Shown one piece after another: positions 36,625 to 46,679 of a DNA stretch of 64,000 bases; the first letter of the stretch is position 1, and each line of letters opens with the position of its first letter. The stretch lies in assembly GCA_938743325.2 (NCBI GenBank), contig OW568876.1, positions 558,001 to 622,000 of the forward strand. Reading direction: 5' to 3'. The notes under the pieces are model-generated. The model did not search any database. It saw nothing but the letters and a program-made list of their open reading frames with translations, and was not told the DNA's origin. The DNA is from Pycnococcus provasolii. Lineage: Eukaryota > Chlorophyta > Pseudoscourfieldiophyceae > Pseudoscourfieldiales > Pycnococcaceae. Position numbers and translations under genes: made by a program.

Positions 36625-37168
36625 GATATGATATGATCTGATATGATATGTATATATGAATAATAACAACAAAAACCAATAAAGTGTAAAGGTAAGTGTG
36701 AGGTGAGGTGAGGTGAGGTGAGGTGAGGCTCACAAGAACACTGCTCCCACAACAAGCAGATGCGCAGAAAGGGAAGGGGAGTTGTATTTTTTACTAAAAG
36801 GGAAAAGGAGGGTCCCGGGAAAGGTGCGGAGAAAGAAAGCCCAGGGCTGCGAGAAGTCGTTCCAGGGCGAAGGCGAAGAGGATGCGAAGAGGATGAGGAT
36901 GCGCAGCGGCAATGGCAATGGCGGCTGTTCTGTCTATGGTAGGTGTGTGCGTCTCGAACAACGCGAGTGAAGAACAAAACACGTTTCAAGAGCGCTTCAG
37001 GTAAGTAGATGGGGATCCCTCAAAGCACGCTCCCTGATTAACCTACACGGAAAGGTGTAACCCTAACCTCTACCCTAACCCTAACCCAGGCTGTCCTTTC
37101 GTTCGGTGTGGACTTGTGGTTTGGTGATTCTACACATGGGCATCCCGTCGTCCTAAGCTTCTTTCTCT
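36625..37168. other. Intergenic region with pentamer repeat and inverted telomere-like tract
   Basis: A (GAGGT) pentamer repeats about six times at 36699-36728. CCCTAA units lie at 37058-37087, 82-111 bases upstream of the next gene. Between 36770 and 36950 the sequence is purine-rich without a supported frame. Confidence 0.6.
37058..37087 (+). promoter_or_regulatory. CCCTAA tract upstream of the beta-propeller-like gene
   Basis: Three to four CCCTAA units (TTAGGG on the other strand) about 80-110 bases before the start codon. Confidence 0.45.
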
Positions 37169-39205
37169 ATGGTGTCCACGTCAGCGGCGGCGGCGGCGGC
37201 GGCGGCAGGATCAGGCTCAGGCGCAGGCTCAGGTCCGTCACCGTCACCGTCACCAGCACGTGGTTTCCAGTTCGCGCCCCTTCTTCACAACCCGCGCATA
37301 TCCACCATCGGACCCGCCCTCGACGGCGGGTGGAGTGCGCTCATAAATCCTTCCTCGAACAATCATGTCACAACAACAACGACAATGTGCACGTCCAAAA
37401 CAGTACGATGTGCCTCCGTGCATACACCTGTTGGCACAGCGTTCGTGCCTAAGCAGTCACACGCGCGTATTGTGCGGCACGTCGTCGAGCCAGCCAGATA
37501 CGTCAGGGCAAGGCACAACAATATGGACAACAACGCACGAACGGCAGCACCTTCCATAAGCTCATGCCTGCACGCCATAGACGACCACGCTGACGCTGTG
37601 GGACAGCGCGTCTGCCGCGTTGGGCACTTCGTCGTATTACCCACCGGACGCGCGCTTGATGGCATGTGTGTTTCCCACTTGACGAAAGGCAAAAAGGACG
37701 ACAAATTTCAAGCCTTTCGCGAGCTGCACGACGCTGGCGCACCCGTGCTGCAGCTTGACGCCATGCCCGGCGTCTGCGACGACCAAGCGAATCTCCGCGG
37801 CGGACTTGGCGTGCTTTGGCGCAAGGCGTCGACAATAGGGCTGGCTTGCGTGGTGCCGTCGTCGCCAACTCCGACGACGAATGCAAGTGATGCACCAACC
37901 GCGTGCGAACTGCATGTGCCTGGCTGCTTCAACGTCACGCAGCGCGTCAAACTCGGCGCGAAGCTAACGGATGCCACTCCCGCGAAACATGGTGCCCCGT
38001 GTGCGCTCGTCGCCTGCGACACGGGCGACGTGATGAGGCTTCCCGTGATTGAAGGAATGCACGGCGTTGAACCCACCATTGCTCGTGCGCACGGAAAAGT
38101 TCCGCGAGGACGTTATGTCGTCGCGCGGCAGCCTCACCCTCTCACCGCGGTGGTGGGAGGCGCGGACGCGTGCGCTCGTCTCGTCGACTTTCGCGCGCCC
38201 AACGAGGGGCCTGTGGTTATCTGGAGTCCCACATTTGCTTCGCGCATTCGGGCGCTCGCGACGACGTGTGACGTGCCGTCGACGTCGTCGCACTGGCTTC
38301 TCGACAGCCCCAGCCAGAACAACGTGGGCGAGCACCTGCTGGCAATGGCAACTGACGCGACTGTGGCGCTGTTCGATACGCGACGACCAGGAATGGCACT
38401 GCTGGAGTGGCGCGATGGAGTTCATGTAGGCGCCGCGTCACGGTGTGCCACTCCTCCGCCTGACAAGCTCGTGCTCGTGCCTCGCGCGTTCGGCAATCGC
38501 GGTGCGCTGGTCGCACTTGCGACGCCGACACACCTCGACCAAGGTGCACGAGCACTGCATGCGGTCATGTACCCATTTGAATACGGCAGCGGCGAGGAGG
38601 AGGCTGCGGCGGCTGCGGCGGCGCAGAGTCCTGATGCATATGATGGCAGGCGAGTGGTGGTTCCACCGCAGCATCCGCTTCCGATCAGCGGCGCATGTTG
38701 CCGCGCAGTTGGCTTGCCGCGAAGATTTGAATCAGCCGCGGAGGATGGCAACGCATTTGCTCCGGTAATCAGCGTGATGAACAGGGAGTACGTGCCGAGG
38801 ATGCTCCTTGGTGTGCATGCCACCTGCGAAGGCGGCGAGCTGACAACCACATCCGCGTGGGTGAGCGCAGGCGACGATGACGATACGCGGCGTTTTTGCG
38901 CGGTGGCATCGTCTTGCGTGGCTCTAGTAGATGGCACAAATGGTACAAGATGGCACGCCGACGACTCGTCTCTCGCGTGGGCGCGTGTGAAGGAGGGGTC
39001 AGGGTCAACTGCTGCAAGGGAATGCAGGTCTTCCGCAGAGGAGGAGCAAAGGAAGAGGAAGGAACGCGGTGAGCTGCGCAAGCGCGAGCGCAAGGGTTAC
39101 TTGCAAGCGCGAGCGCAAGACGGAAGATTGCGAGCACAACCCGAAGTACAAGAGCAGTCGGAGGAGGCATTGCGTGGACACTTGGTGTGTGGCTTGCCGT
39201 TGTAA
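37169..39205 (+). CDS. Hypothetical protein, WD40-like; possibly RRN6/TAF1C-related
   Basis: 678 residues. The N-terminus has an Ala tract and a Gly/Ser/Pro-rich segment. From about residue 100 the protein has alternating hydrophobic strands typical of a degenerate beta-propeller: VGHFVVLPTGRALDG, PCALVACDTGDVMRLPV, PLTAVVGGADACARLVDFR and LLAMATDATVALFDTRRPG followed by LLEWRDG. The last pattern (LFDxRxPxxxLLxW) recalls the propeller of the RNA polymerase I factor RRN6/TAF1C, but this is not secure. The C-terminal 60 residues are Arg/Glu/Lys-rich and helical. TGTAA directly follows the stop. Its role is unknown if the RRN6/TAF1C resemblance is chance. Confidence 0.7.
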   Translation: MVSTSAAAAAAAAGSGSGAGSGPSPSPSPARGFQFAPLLHNPRISTIGPALDGGWSALINPSSNNHVTTTTTMCTSKTVRCASVHTPVGTAFVPKQSHARIVRHVVEPARYVRARHNNMDNNARTAAPSISSCLHAIDDHADAVGQRVCRVGHFVVLPTGRALDGMCVSHLTKGKKDDKFQAFRELHDAGAPVLQLDAMPGVCDDQANLRGGLGVLWRKASTIGLACVVPSSPTPTTNASDAPTACELHVPGCFNVTQRVKLGAKLTDATPAKHGAPCALVACDTGDVMRLPVIEGMHGVEPTIARAHGKVPRGRYVVARQPHPLTAVVGGADACARLVDFRAPNEGPVVIWSPTFASRIRALATTCDVPSTSSHWLLDSPSQNNVGEHLLAMATDATVALFDTRRPGMALLEWRDGVHVGAASRCATPPPDKLVLVPRAFGNRGALVALATPTHLDQGARALHAVMYPFEYGSGEEEAAAAAAAQSPDAYDGRRVVVPPQHPLPISGACCRAVGLPRRFESAAEDGNAFAPVISVMNREYVPRMLLGVHATCEGGELTTTSAWVSAGDDDDTRRFCAVASSCVALVDGTNGTRWHADDSSLAWARVKEGSGSTAARECRSSAEEEQRKRKERGELRKRERKGYLQARAQDGRLRAQPEVQEQSEEALRGHLVCGLPL

Positions 39206-39710
39206 ATTGTAATGTGATTTGCATTGTGAGTTAATCGATTTTGAAAGGAAACAAATCCCTATCAGTGTTGGCGTGAAGGACTTGCCTACTTTTTCCGGCT
39301 TGCTCTTGATTCTCTTGCTCGGCACGAGCGCGAAAGCCAAGGTCACGCACTCAGGCAGTCAGGCGAGATCACCACTTGTCCCATGGCAGGAAGAGGAGGA
39401 GCGCGCGGCGAAGGTGCTCAAAAAGGGCGTGCACTACTGCTAGGGAGGTGAAGTCCTGCATCGTAGACTGGCGACTAGAGGTGTAATTCTAGGTCATCCT
39501 TGACTACCTCTAGGCAAACTGCCGACTGCACAAGAGTACGAACAAACGTACTAACGTTCGAAATAAAATTCGCAGTCTGCGTGTCCATTCCTCGAGACCT
39601 CGAAGGTCGAAAGACCAACTATATCTCGCCCCCAACCAGCCAACCAAACAAAATTATGGTAGAGGACCGTGTCAACCCTGAATAGGGTTTTGGTCCCAAT
39701 GTTAACTAAC

Positions 39711-39788
39711 AGTTCGATTCAACTGTAATTTACTATAAAAAGTTAAAAACGCTTACTACCATAAGCGTTAATTTTAGTAAATTATTTG
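39711..39788. repeat. Nested imperfect palindromes in an AT-rich island
   Basis: ACAGTT and AACTGT (about 39708-39725) form one small hairpin. A larger one pairs AATTTACTA (about 39727) with TAGTAAATT (about 39775), enclosing AACGCTTA and TAAGCGTT around a CTACCA loop. The 22-base right arm matches the left with a few extra bases. It could be a transposon end or a MITE. Confidence 0.5.
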
Positions 39789-40330
39789 TAATAAGTTCAA
39801 TTTTTAAAATTGATATGAGTGAGATTTCAGATTTGATGAAAAGAGGTAAAAGTTGTGGAGTGCGACAGGGGTTGGCGCTACTCATTGTCTATCCTTTTGG
39901 TAAAACCGATACAAGTCAGCCAATTTCAAAGTCTTGCACGATGAATGCATGGTCGCCGAGCGTGACGTTGATACCGTTGAGTTGGAGACACGGTCACACG
40001 GGCGATTGACTGTTTCATCCTCATACGTTCCGACATTCGTACAGACTATGTCACCTCGGCCCTTCCCATATGTACCGCATGTGGCTGGCCAAGTCGGAGT
40101 CGATGATGTTGATCAGGCTATCCTGCCGCCACCTCCCTCCAACGGTCGTGGGGCATCCTCTACTCTTAACCCCCAAACACACTCATCAAACACACTGGTG
40201 CTGTCACTGGTGCACCCTCCGGGCATGACACGGTACCCACAGTTCCCCGAGTTCCGTTCTCCCTCCCTCCAAGGGCCGCCGGGCGATGTCGGGGGCGGCA
40301 GCCCCCGTCGCCAGGAATGTCGGGGACGGG

Positions 40331-40420
40331 GGAGGAGGAGGAGGAGGAGGAGGAGGAGGAGGAGGAGGAGGAGGAGGAGGAGGAGGAGAGGAGAGGAGAG
40401 GAGAAAGAGGAGGAGGAGAG
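40331..40420 (+). repeat. (GGA)n and GAGAG microsatellite
   Basis: About 18 GGA triplets followed by GAGAG units, located 30-120 bases past the transposase stop codon. Confidence 0.9.
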
Positions 40421-40447
40421 AGTCGTAGCGCCAGGATGAAGAGGTAG

Positions 40448-43279
40448 CTACCCGTTACACGTGCTGCGAGAGTGGCCTCTACGCGGCTGACCACATTTTT
40501 TACAATACAACACGCGCTGCGCCGTAGGAGGAGGAGGCGGCATTGGTTGCCGCGGCCCGCTACCGGCGGCAGACAGCCAACTATAATCTGGCATTGGTTG
40601 TTGTGTTATACCACGATTCATCGGCAGCGGCGGTGGCACTAGGCCTGTTTGAAATGAGTGGATGTAATTAGGAGGCAATAGAGGCCCCACCTGAGCCGCG
40701 ATTGCCTCGCTCACCATCTTCGATTCATGGTACTTTTTTAGATGATCTGATGTCTTCGTCGTGTATTTTTGCGGATTCGTGAATGCAATGTTATTCCATG
40801 TCTGCCTGAAGCTCTTGTAGTCGACGTTGTTGTTGTTGGTCATGAAAGCCGGCAGGAGTCTTTCGAAGAGAATGTCCTCCTCCGAATGATTCGCAGCAGG
40901 GTGGCCAAACGATCTCTCGACGTGCTTCGCTGCCATGGATCGCCGCGCCGCCTCATGTTCTGTAGCATTTTCCCGTTTTCGTTTTGACACGCTGCTAGAC
41001 GACTTGCCTACGGTAGTAGGACTAGCAGCAGCGGCTGCGGCGGATGTCAACTCCTTCCGTGCCTCAGCTCCCGCTCGCCGAGCCGTTGCCGCTGCTCCAA
41101 CGAATACGTCATCGGTCAAAGCATCATCTACTAGTAGTAGTTGGTCGTCGTCCAGAACATCATCTAGTTCCGCGGCAGGTTCTTCTATCGACGACGGCGT
41201 CAACGCAGGTGGTGACGGCGGTGGATCCGCAGATGGTGGTGCGGGAAGCAGATCGCGAATCTCGTCTAGAATATCACCTGGGATTCCTTTGTAGTCATCG
41301 TCATCATGTTGGTCCACTGTTAGCCACTCGGAAAGATCACGCCACGTTTCATCCGCCTCGCCGCTGACGAATCCGTAATCCTCCTCCTTCACTGCATCTA
41401 CGTCTTCTTGTGAAGGCGTCACATGCGCAGGAAACGGAAGCCGTCCATTGCTCAACGTCCCAGCAATCCGATTCGCCTCGTCGCGCAGCCAAGGCTGCGC
41501 GACGCCACGCTCGACAGCATCCTCGCCAAACTCACGGCGAGATCGCAACGTGAAAGCAAAATTAAAGTCGAGGATTTTGGCTGCCGCAAAACGTGGCGAA
41601 TGATTCGGTGCATCGCGCAGGCACTTGTGCAAGTGTGGGTGATAGCCTTCCAACATAGAAGATGTGCTGAAGATGCGGCGGTACTGTGGTAACTCTCCAA
41701 AAAGCTTCGTCTTTAGAACGAGATGGTGGTCTGCCCCCTGCGGGTCACTCATGTAACCCTTGGCTGCTAGAGCTGCCAATTTCTTCATCTCCACCACTGT
41801 ATCTTCCGTAATCAACATGCCGATGAGAGGCACGGTCGTGTCCGCCGCCTGCCACTTCGCCAACACCTTTTCGATGAAGGCAGAAGTTTCGTGTGGGTTT
41901 CGCGTGTGCTTTCGCACAGCTCTAGACCGCCGTACTTCTGTGATACTCAAGCCAGTCTTTTTCCCTTTTGCTTTGAAGAAGGCGTTGACGCGCTGGATGT
42001 CACCCTGATTCACGACGTAGAAGGCTGTGGTTAGATCGCTCATAAACGCTTGTGTCATCGGATGACGCGGTGCAAGCGTATGCAACGTCCTCCGTTGGCC
42101 ATGTGTTATGTCGAGTCGTACTCCGTACCCATTTGCGACTGATGGTATTGCCTCTCGCAAAAGTTTTTCAGAAATCTCTACGTCGTCAACTGTTATGCCC
42201 AACACTGGCCTACCTTGCGCTGCACGGCGGACTCCAAAGTCGCGCAGCTTGTGCCACAAATCATGCAGACTCTTTGTGCGCGCCATCCACTGGCGCACCG
42301 GCGCGCCAAATTCAGAGAACATTGTGAGTATGCCAGCCAATACTTTGTCACCCACCAGGCGGATATGCTTCGACTCGTCAAACGTCATATCGAATTGGAA
42401 CACTTGTCCAGGTTGATTCATCACATAACCAAGTTTGTAGTCTTTCTCGGAGTCATGTATGAAGAGGTAAGCTTCCTTGATCCACTGCGGTGATGCCAAT
42501 CTGCGCGGCGCAAAGACTTCTTCGTAACTAGCAGGCGTACTCGTCTTCTCCGCAGACGTGGTCGTTGTCCAATATTGTCCCAATTTTGTTTGTGATGAGT
42601 TCTGTTTTGATGCGTGATTGAAATGGTGCAGGTACATTGCGTAAGCCTCGGCTGCGCCATCCAGGGCTGTGCGGCGGATGTGGTCGGAGACTTCGACGAG
42701 CGTGCCTTGAGGCACAGCAGCGCGGACGAAGTCCGCCAGGTCTCGCCCGACCAGCGTCTTGTCGTAGCAGCTTGTCCTCAAAGCCGGATATGACGACGAC
42801 ACGTGCGGAGGTAGCTCACTCATGAAGATTGCGTCATCACTAAACCAGCTCGCGCCTTTCTTAGCCTTCTTCTCCCCCTTGCTCTTTGAGCACTCTTTGC
42901 ACTTCCATCTACGCCTTGCCACGTAGCTCTGCCTCGCACCAACGTGTCGAATTGTCAACACGGCATCTTCAGGCCACCCATCAGAAACAAGCGTGTTTTT
43001 GCCTCCACACAACGGGCACTTCGGCCGCGGCACGCCGAAGAACGTCTGTGCGCACCACAAATGACACACCAAGGGCGCACCCGCAGCTCCCGCCGCGTAC
43101 GCATACGCGTCTGGTTCTTCGGACAACACCGGACTCGGCATCAAGGTGGCCGGCACGGGCCATGTCCGCCTATCTACGGCGTTGCCAGGTTGCGGAATGG
43201 AGCTCCGAATCTCCTTAAGGCGCTCAATGACGTACTTGGGCGTAGAAGGCGGAAGCTCGGAGCTCGAGGTCGCGGCCAT
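40448..43279 (-). CDS. DNA-transposon protein: DUF6729-like zinc domain plus putative DDE-type transposase core
   Basis: An open frame of 943 residues with no visible disruption. Residues 70-215 hold a treble-clef-like zinc region (PKCPLCGGK, then CKEC) and a helical part reaching DFVRAAVP, matching what I recall of DUF6729. The core has RNase-H-like strands: FQFDMTFDE (about 293), VLGITVDDVE (about 359-368) and SMLEGYHPHLHKCL (about 541-554), plausible D, D and E positions. A long linker rich in Asp, Pro and Ala follows, and the protein ends with a zinc knuckle, CKKCGQPRRGHSRSTC. This looks like a class II (cut-and-paste) transposase of a poorly described superfamily. A 13-bp palindrome array lies just upstream. 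Terminal repeats were not located with certainty. Confidence 0.72.
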   Translation of the reverse strand: MAATSSSELPPSTPKYVIERLKEIRSSIPQPGNAVDRRTWPVPATLMPSPVLSEEPDAYAYAAGAAGAPLVCHLWCAQTFFGVPRPKCPLCGGKNTLVSDGWPEDAVLTIRHVGARQSYVARRRWKCKECSKSKGEKKAKKGASWFSDDAIFMSELPPHVSSSYPALRTSCYDKTLVGRDLADFVRAAVPQGTLVEVSDHIRRTALDGAAEAYAMYLHHFNHASKQNSSQTKLGQYWTTTTSAEKTSTPASYEEVFAPRRLASPQWIKEAYLFIHDSEKDYKLGYVMNQPGQVFQFDMTFDESKHIRLVGDKVLAGILTMFSEFGAPVRQWMARTKSLHDLWHKLRDFGVRRAAQGRPVLGITVDDVEISEKLLREAIPSVANGYGVRLDITHGQRRTLHTLAPRHPMTQAFMSDLTTAFYVVNQGDIQRVNAFFKAKGKKTGLSITEVRRSRAVRKHTRNPHETSAFIEKVLAKWQAADTTVPLIGMLITEDTVVEMKKLAALAAKGYMSDPQGADHHLVLKTKLFGELPQYRRIFSTSSMLEGYHPHLHKCLRDAPNHSPRFAAAKILDFNFAFTLRSRREFGEDAVERGVAQPWLRDEANRIAGTLSNGRLPFPAHVTPSQEDVDAVKEEDYGFVSGEADETWRDLSEWLTVDQHDDDDYKGIPGDILDEIRDLLPAPPSADPPPSPPALTPSSIEEPAAELDDVLDDDQLLLVDDALTDDVFVGAAATARRAGAEARKELTSAAAAAASPTTVGKSSSSVSKRKRENATEHEAARRSMAAKHVERSFGHPAANHSEEDILFERLLPAFMTNNNNVDYKSFRQTWNNIAFTNPQKYTTKTSDHLKKYHESKMVSEAIAAQVGPLLPPNYIHSFQTGLVPPPLPMNRGITQQPMPDYSWLSAAGSGPRQPMPPPPPTAQRVLYCKKCGQPRRGHSRSTCNG

Positions 43280-44263
43280 AGAGAATGAATGAGACTCTGA
43301 GAATGAATGAGACTCTGAGAGTCGTTAATGGTCGTGTCTAAAGGGAGGGGCGACGTTCGCGAAGAGTAGTCCCGAGAGTACTCTGAGAGTACTCTCAGAG
43401 TACTCTCAGAGTCAACCTTAGTCGCGCCTACAGGTCGGGGCGACTCTGAGAGTCGAAATGGTCGTGGCACTCCACTGTATCCCTGACTCTCAGAGTCCTC
43501 TCAGAGTCAGAAAGGTCGTAGGAAAACAACGGGGAGGATTCTGAGAGTCATTCTGGAGGGACTCTGAGAGTCAGAAAAGTCGAGGGAAAAGGTCCAGAGC
43601 CCTCCCCGAGACCCCGTGATACCCGGACGCCCGGACGCCAAGGCCCAACCAAGATAACAGGCTGACAGGGGTGAATGCCTCGCCGTACTGTACTGGAATG
43701 CCGTTGGATCCTCAATGCGCGGGATCCATGCCAATGACAAATGAATGTCCCTTCCCCTAGGCCCTAGGGTACAGTATGCATGGGCTAGGCACCAATCGTA
43801 CCGGGTAGGGAACATTAATAAATTATGAATATCTGTCATTTGTCATTTGTGTTGTATTCCAAGCAAGAAACAGCTCCCCAGGCACCTACGATAGGGTAGG
43901 GGGCCCCCCTGTTCTGTTCTGTTCCTTCCAAAGGAAGAAACAGCCCTTAAGGGCATGGCATTGCGAATGTTGGGTAAGGTTAAGGTTCGTTCTACTACAT
44001 ACCCTACCGGGTAAGGTAAGGTTAAGCAAACTGTTCCTTGCTCTTAAGACCCTTTTGCTTGACATGGGCTTTTGTTACCAGGGCCCTTTTCTGCAAGGGC
44101 TTAGAACTGTTGTTAACCTGATTTTAAAACTGGTTAGAAAAGCACTCCCCAAGGCTGCAAGGGGGACCCTTACATAGAGTTGTTTTTCAACGGGTCCCCC
44201 CCCCTGACAATACGACTCCGGCTCCCCTCCCCCCCTTAATATTGGGAGCTGTCATTTATTTCC
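43280..44263. other. Intergenic region: transposase-side palindrome array, then gene promoter
   Basis: Bases 43283-43575 carry the palindrome array. From 43600 to 44263 there is no gene; short direct repeats occur (GGTAAGGTTAAG at about 43974-43986 and 44018-44034; AAGAAACAGC at 43865 and 43935). The latter part presumably contains the promoter of the downstream SP-rich gene. Confidence 0.6.
43292..43574. repeat. Array of about ten 13-bp palindromes GACTCTGAGAGTC
   Basis: Copies of the palindrome (with G or C centre, occasionally TACTCT...AGTA) occur at about 43293 (partial), 43311, 43379, 43391, 43401, 43442, 43485, 43498 (partial), 43549 and 43560, separated by 0-40 bases of GGTCG-rich spacer. 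Dense short palindromes next to a transposase gene are typical of subterminal transposase-binding sites. Confidence 0.7.
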
Positions 44264-46525
44264 ATGGCGACAACGCACGACATGCACATGACAGGGGTGA
44301 GCAGTCTCCCGCCTGTTACTGGTGGCCTATCCTCTGGTCACACACCTGTGGCCTCCGTTGTGGGGGTGGCTCCCTCCCATGTTGTTGCATCTCCGGCGTC
44401 GTTCCTATTAAGCATGGCGCGTGTGCCTAAGCCTAAGTGTGCCCAGGCTGTCTCTAAGAAGAAGAAAGACGCGCTTGCACTTAATAAGGCTTATGGGGCG
44501 TCTTCTTCTTCTGCTGCTATCCATAGTGAGAAGAATCCGACAGTTTCCTCTTCTCTTGGGGGGAACTCCAGTGGCTCATCACGCAAACCTTTCTCCGCTG
44601 TTAACTGCAATAGCAGTAGTCCACAACCGGCTTGTGGAGGGAAGTCACGGGGCAATAAGAGGTCGCAGTCACCGGCCGCGCGTCGATCAGCAACAGGAGG
44701 ACAAGGAGCAGGAGGAGGAGGGAAGATCATCATACGAGGAAAGTCGCCAGCCAGTCGTCCGAGGAGAAGTAAGTCGCCAGCCGCGAGACGACAACAACAA
44801 CAACAACCTCAACCTCAACCTCAGCAGCAACAGCAACAGCAACAAACAAAAAAAACGACGACGGCTGCTCCTGCTGCTTCCGTGCAGCCGCAAACGTTCA
44901 CCATGATGACCTCCTTCAGCAACCCGGCGTTCGGAAGCTGGGCAGACGACGTAGAAGCACAGGAACAAGAACTCGCTCAGAGTCTACAGGCGCATGACGT
45001 CGTTGTGCCGCGTGAAACGAAGCAGCAGGAAACACAAGATCCAACGCCAGCACCTGCTCCTCCACCTCCCGCTCCTCAGGATAAGAAGGAACAACAACAG
45101 GCACAAACACAGCCGCCTCAAACGCAGCAAACGCAGAAAGAGCAGAAGAAAGAGCAGCACAAGGACGTGCGAGGTATTCTCACGCAGTACTTTGCCGCGG
45201 GGAGCGCCAAGGAACGGTCGAAGCTCATATGCGGTGCGCTCGTTCCACAGAAGAAGTTGTCGCGCGCAAAGAGCTCGACGGCACTTGCGCCGGCAGAGGG
45301 ACAGGCTGATGTGCCTCCAGCCGCACCGCGTGAGGATACCACCGCAGAAGCTGTGCCACCACCACCACCACCATCGCCACCGCCACCGCCACCGCCACAA
45401 CAACAAGAAGAGACGCAGCAGCAGCCACCGCCGCCTCCGCCACCGCCGCTGGAGAAAGAGGAACAGGCGGAGCAGGTGACTAAGATCGAGGAACGCGATC
45501 CGGGAAGTGTGACGCAGCTGCGCGCCTTCTTCGAAGCCGCAGCAAGCACCCCGGCAACCGTCACCGCCACACCCGTCACCACCGTCACCGCATCCATGGA
45601 CGATACGAACCTCACTACCACGCACGTGGCAGGTGGGGACGAAAGCGGCGTATTAAAGCCGCGTGCACGCCGCGCGCGCTCGGCAACTCCTCGCGTCGGA
45701 GGTAGAAGTCGCAGCCTTTCACGCGCACGTCGCCGTGCGAACCAGCTCGACAAGCTTCGCAAGGCTGCCGCGCTTGCGCGCCGACTTGGCGCCGAGGAAG
45801 CGCGCCAAGAGGCGGAGGGAGAGATGGGAGACCTGCTCGCGTGCCTTGGCTCGGAAAGCAAGAAGGTGGAGGCTCTCACAGATTTTTTCCTGAGCTCTTG
45901 CCCAGGTGAGACGCGGGACAGGCTCCAGGCTGACATCGAAATACTGCTGTGTCGTGTGGATGAGGAGGCTGCGGGAGCAGCGGTTGATCAGCAACAGGGT
46001 TCCATCGATCCACCGATTCCCAGCCCTGCGCCGGAAACGGGTTCAGATCGAGGACGTAACGGACGCCGTCAAGGGCGCGCCGTCTCCGCGAGTCCTGCTC
46101 CGTACTCGTCAGCCTCGAAACGACGGAGCGCAAGTCCCGCGGCGATCGCGTCGGACGTGTGCCGAAGCGTTGCTGTCGCGGCTGAGGAGGCGACGAAGGC
46201 TGCAGCTCGAGCCGCGGAGGCGGCGGAAGTGGCGAGACAGCTGATGCGAGATGCAGCTGCCATGGGTATTAATATCTCGTCGTTCAACGTTGAGCCAGTG
46301 GATCATGAAGACGACGACGACGACGACGAGGATTACGAGAATGAAGAGGAGGTGGAGGAGAAAAAGACGGTGATTCACAAACAACCGTCCAAGTCGCGAC
46401 GCAATCGCCGCCGATCCAACTCACGCGGGCCGAAGACTGGTGGCACGTCACCCAGCCCTGCACCTCGTGGCCGAAGCCCGGTGCCGCGCGCAAGGCAGGA
46501 ATGGCGGCCAAAGGTGTCGCCATGA
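44264..46525 (+). CDS. Hypothetical disordered SP/RS-rich, Gln/Pro-repeat protein
   Basis: 753 residues, mostly low complexity. Basic SP repeats occur near the start (KSPASRPRRSKSPAARR, about 155-172), then a Gln/Pro/Gln tract, polyproline runs (about 365-400) and an RS/SP-rich region with ASPAPYSSASKRRSASPAA. Two stretches look foldable: VRGILTQYFAAGSAKERSKLI (about 305-325) and a helical region at about 495-560 with DKLRKAAALARRLGAEEARQ and DFFLSSCPGETRDRLQADI. An acidic run and a basic SP-rich tail finish it. The composition suggests a nuclear RNA-processing or microtubule-associated factor, but no family is recognised. Confidence 0.7.
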   Translation: MATTHDMHMTGVSSLPPVTGGLSSGHTPVASVVGVAPSHVVASPASFLLSMARVPKPKCAQAVSKKKKDALALNKAYGASSSSAAIHSEKNPTVSSSLGGNSSGSSRKPFSAVNCNSSSPQPACGGKSRGNKRSQSPAARRSATGGQGAGGGGKIIIRGKSPASRPRRSKSPAARRQQQQQPQPQPQQQQQQQQTKKTTTAAPAASVQPQTFTMMTSFSNPAFGSWADDVEAQEQELAQSLQAHDVVVPRETKQQETQDPTPAPAPPPPAPQDKKEQQQAQTQPPQTQQTQKEQKKEQHKDVRGILTQYFAAGSAKERSKLICGALVPQKKLSRAKSSTALAPAEGQADVPPAAPREDTTAEAVPPPPPPSPPPPPPPQQQEETQQQPPPPPPPPLEKEEQAEQVTKIEERDPGSVTQLRAFFEAAASTPATVTATPVTTVTASMDDTNLTTTHVAGGDESGVLKPRARRARSATPRVGGRSRSLSRARRRANQLDKLRKAAALARRLGAEEARQEAEGEMGDLLACLGSESKKVEALTDFFLSSCPGETRDRLQADIEILLCRVDEEAAGAAVDQQQGSIDPPIPSPAPETGSDRGRNGRRQGRAVSASPAPYSSASKRRSASPAAIASDVCRSVAVAAEEATKAAARAAEAAEVARQLMRDAAAMGINISSFNVEPVDHEDDDDDDEDYENEEEVEEKKTVIHKQPSKSRRNRRRSNSRGPKTGGTSPSPAPRGRSPVPRARQEWRPKVSP

Positions 46526-46679
46526 CCATAAGGAGAGGGATGGGTTGATTTGTGATGATGTTGGACCAAAATTCTTCTACGTTATTTTCTATTTTTTATT
46601 TCAAAATCTGCAAGATATTTAAGAAAAGAAGCTGGACCATTTTCCGCCACAACCCTCGCCAACCCTAAAAATCATACGG

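Larger units (their letters stand above)
39206..40447. other. Intergenic region with AT-rich palindromic island and GGA microsatellite
   Basis: Bases 39690-39810 are markedly AT-rich against the rest of the window and hold nested inverted repeats. Bases 40331-40420 are a GGA/GAG microsatellite just past the transposase stop. On the minus strand, about 39930-40000 encodes a short protein-like stretch (GINVTLGDHAFIVQDFEIG) that is bounded by stops, so it may be a gene fragment. Nothing else is recognised. Confidence 0.55.

Noticed and set aside
39930-40000. Minus-strand protein-like stretch GINVTLGDHAFIVQDFEIG
   Set aside because: About 23 residues between stops with no start codon or neighbouring exon found; possibly a fragment but unsupported.
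43292-43574. CRISPR array
   Set aside because: The repeats are 13 bp, spaced irregularly from 0 to 40 bases, in a eukaryotic genome and beside a transposase; no cas genes.
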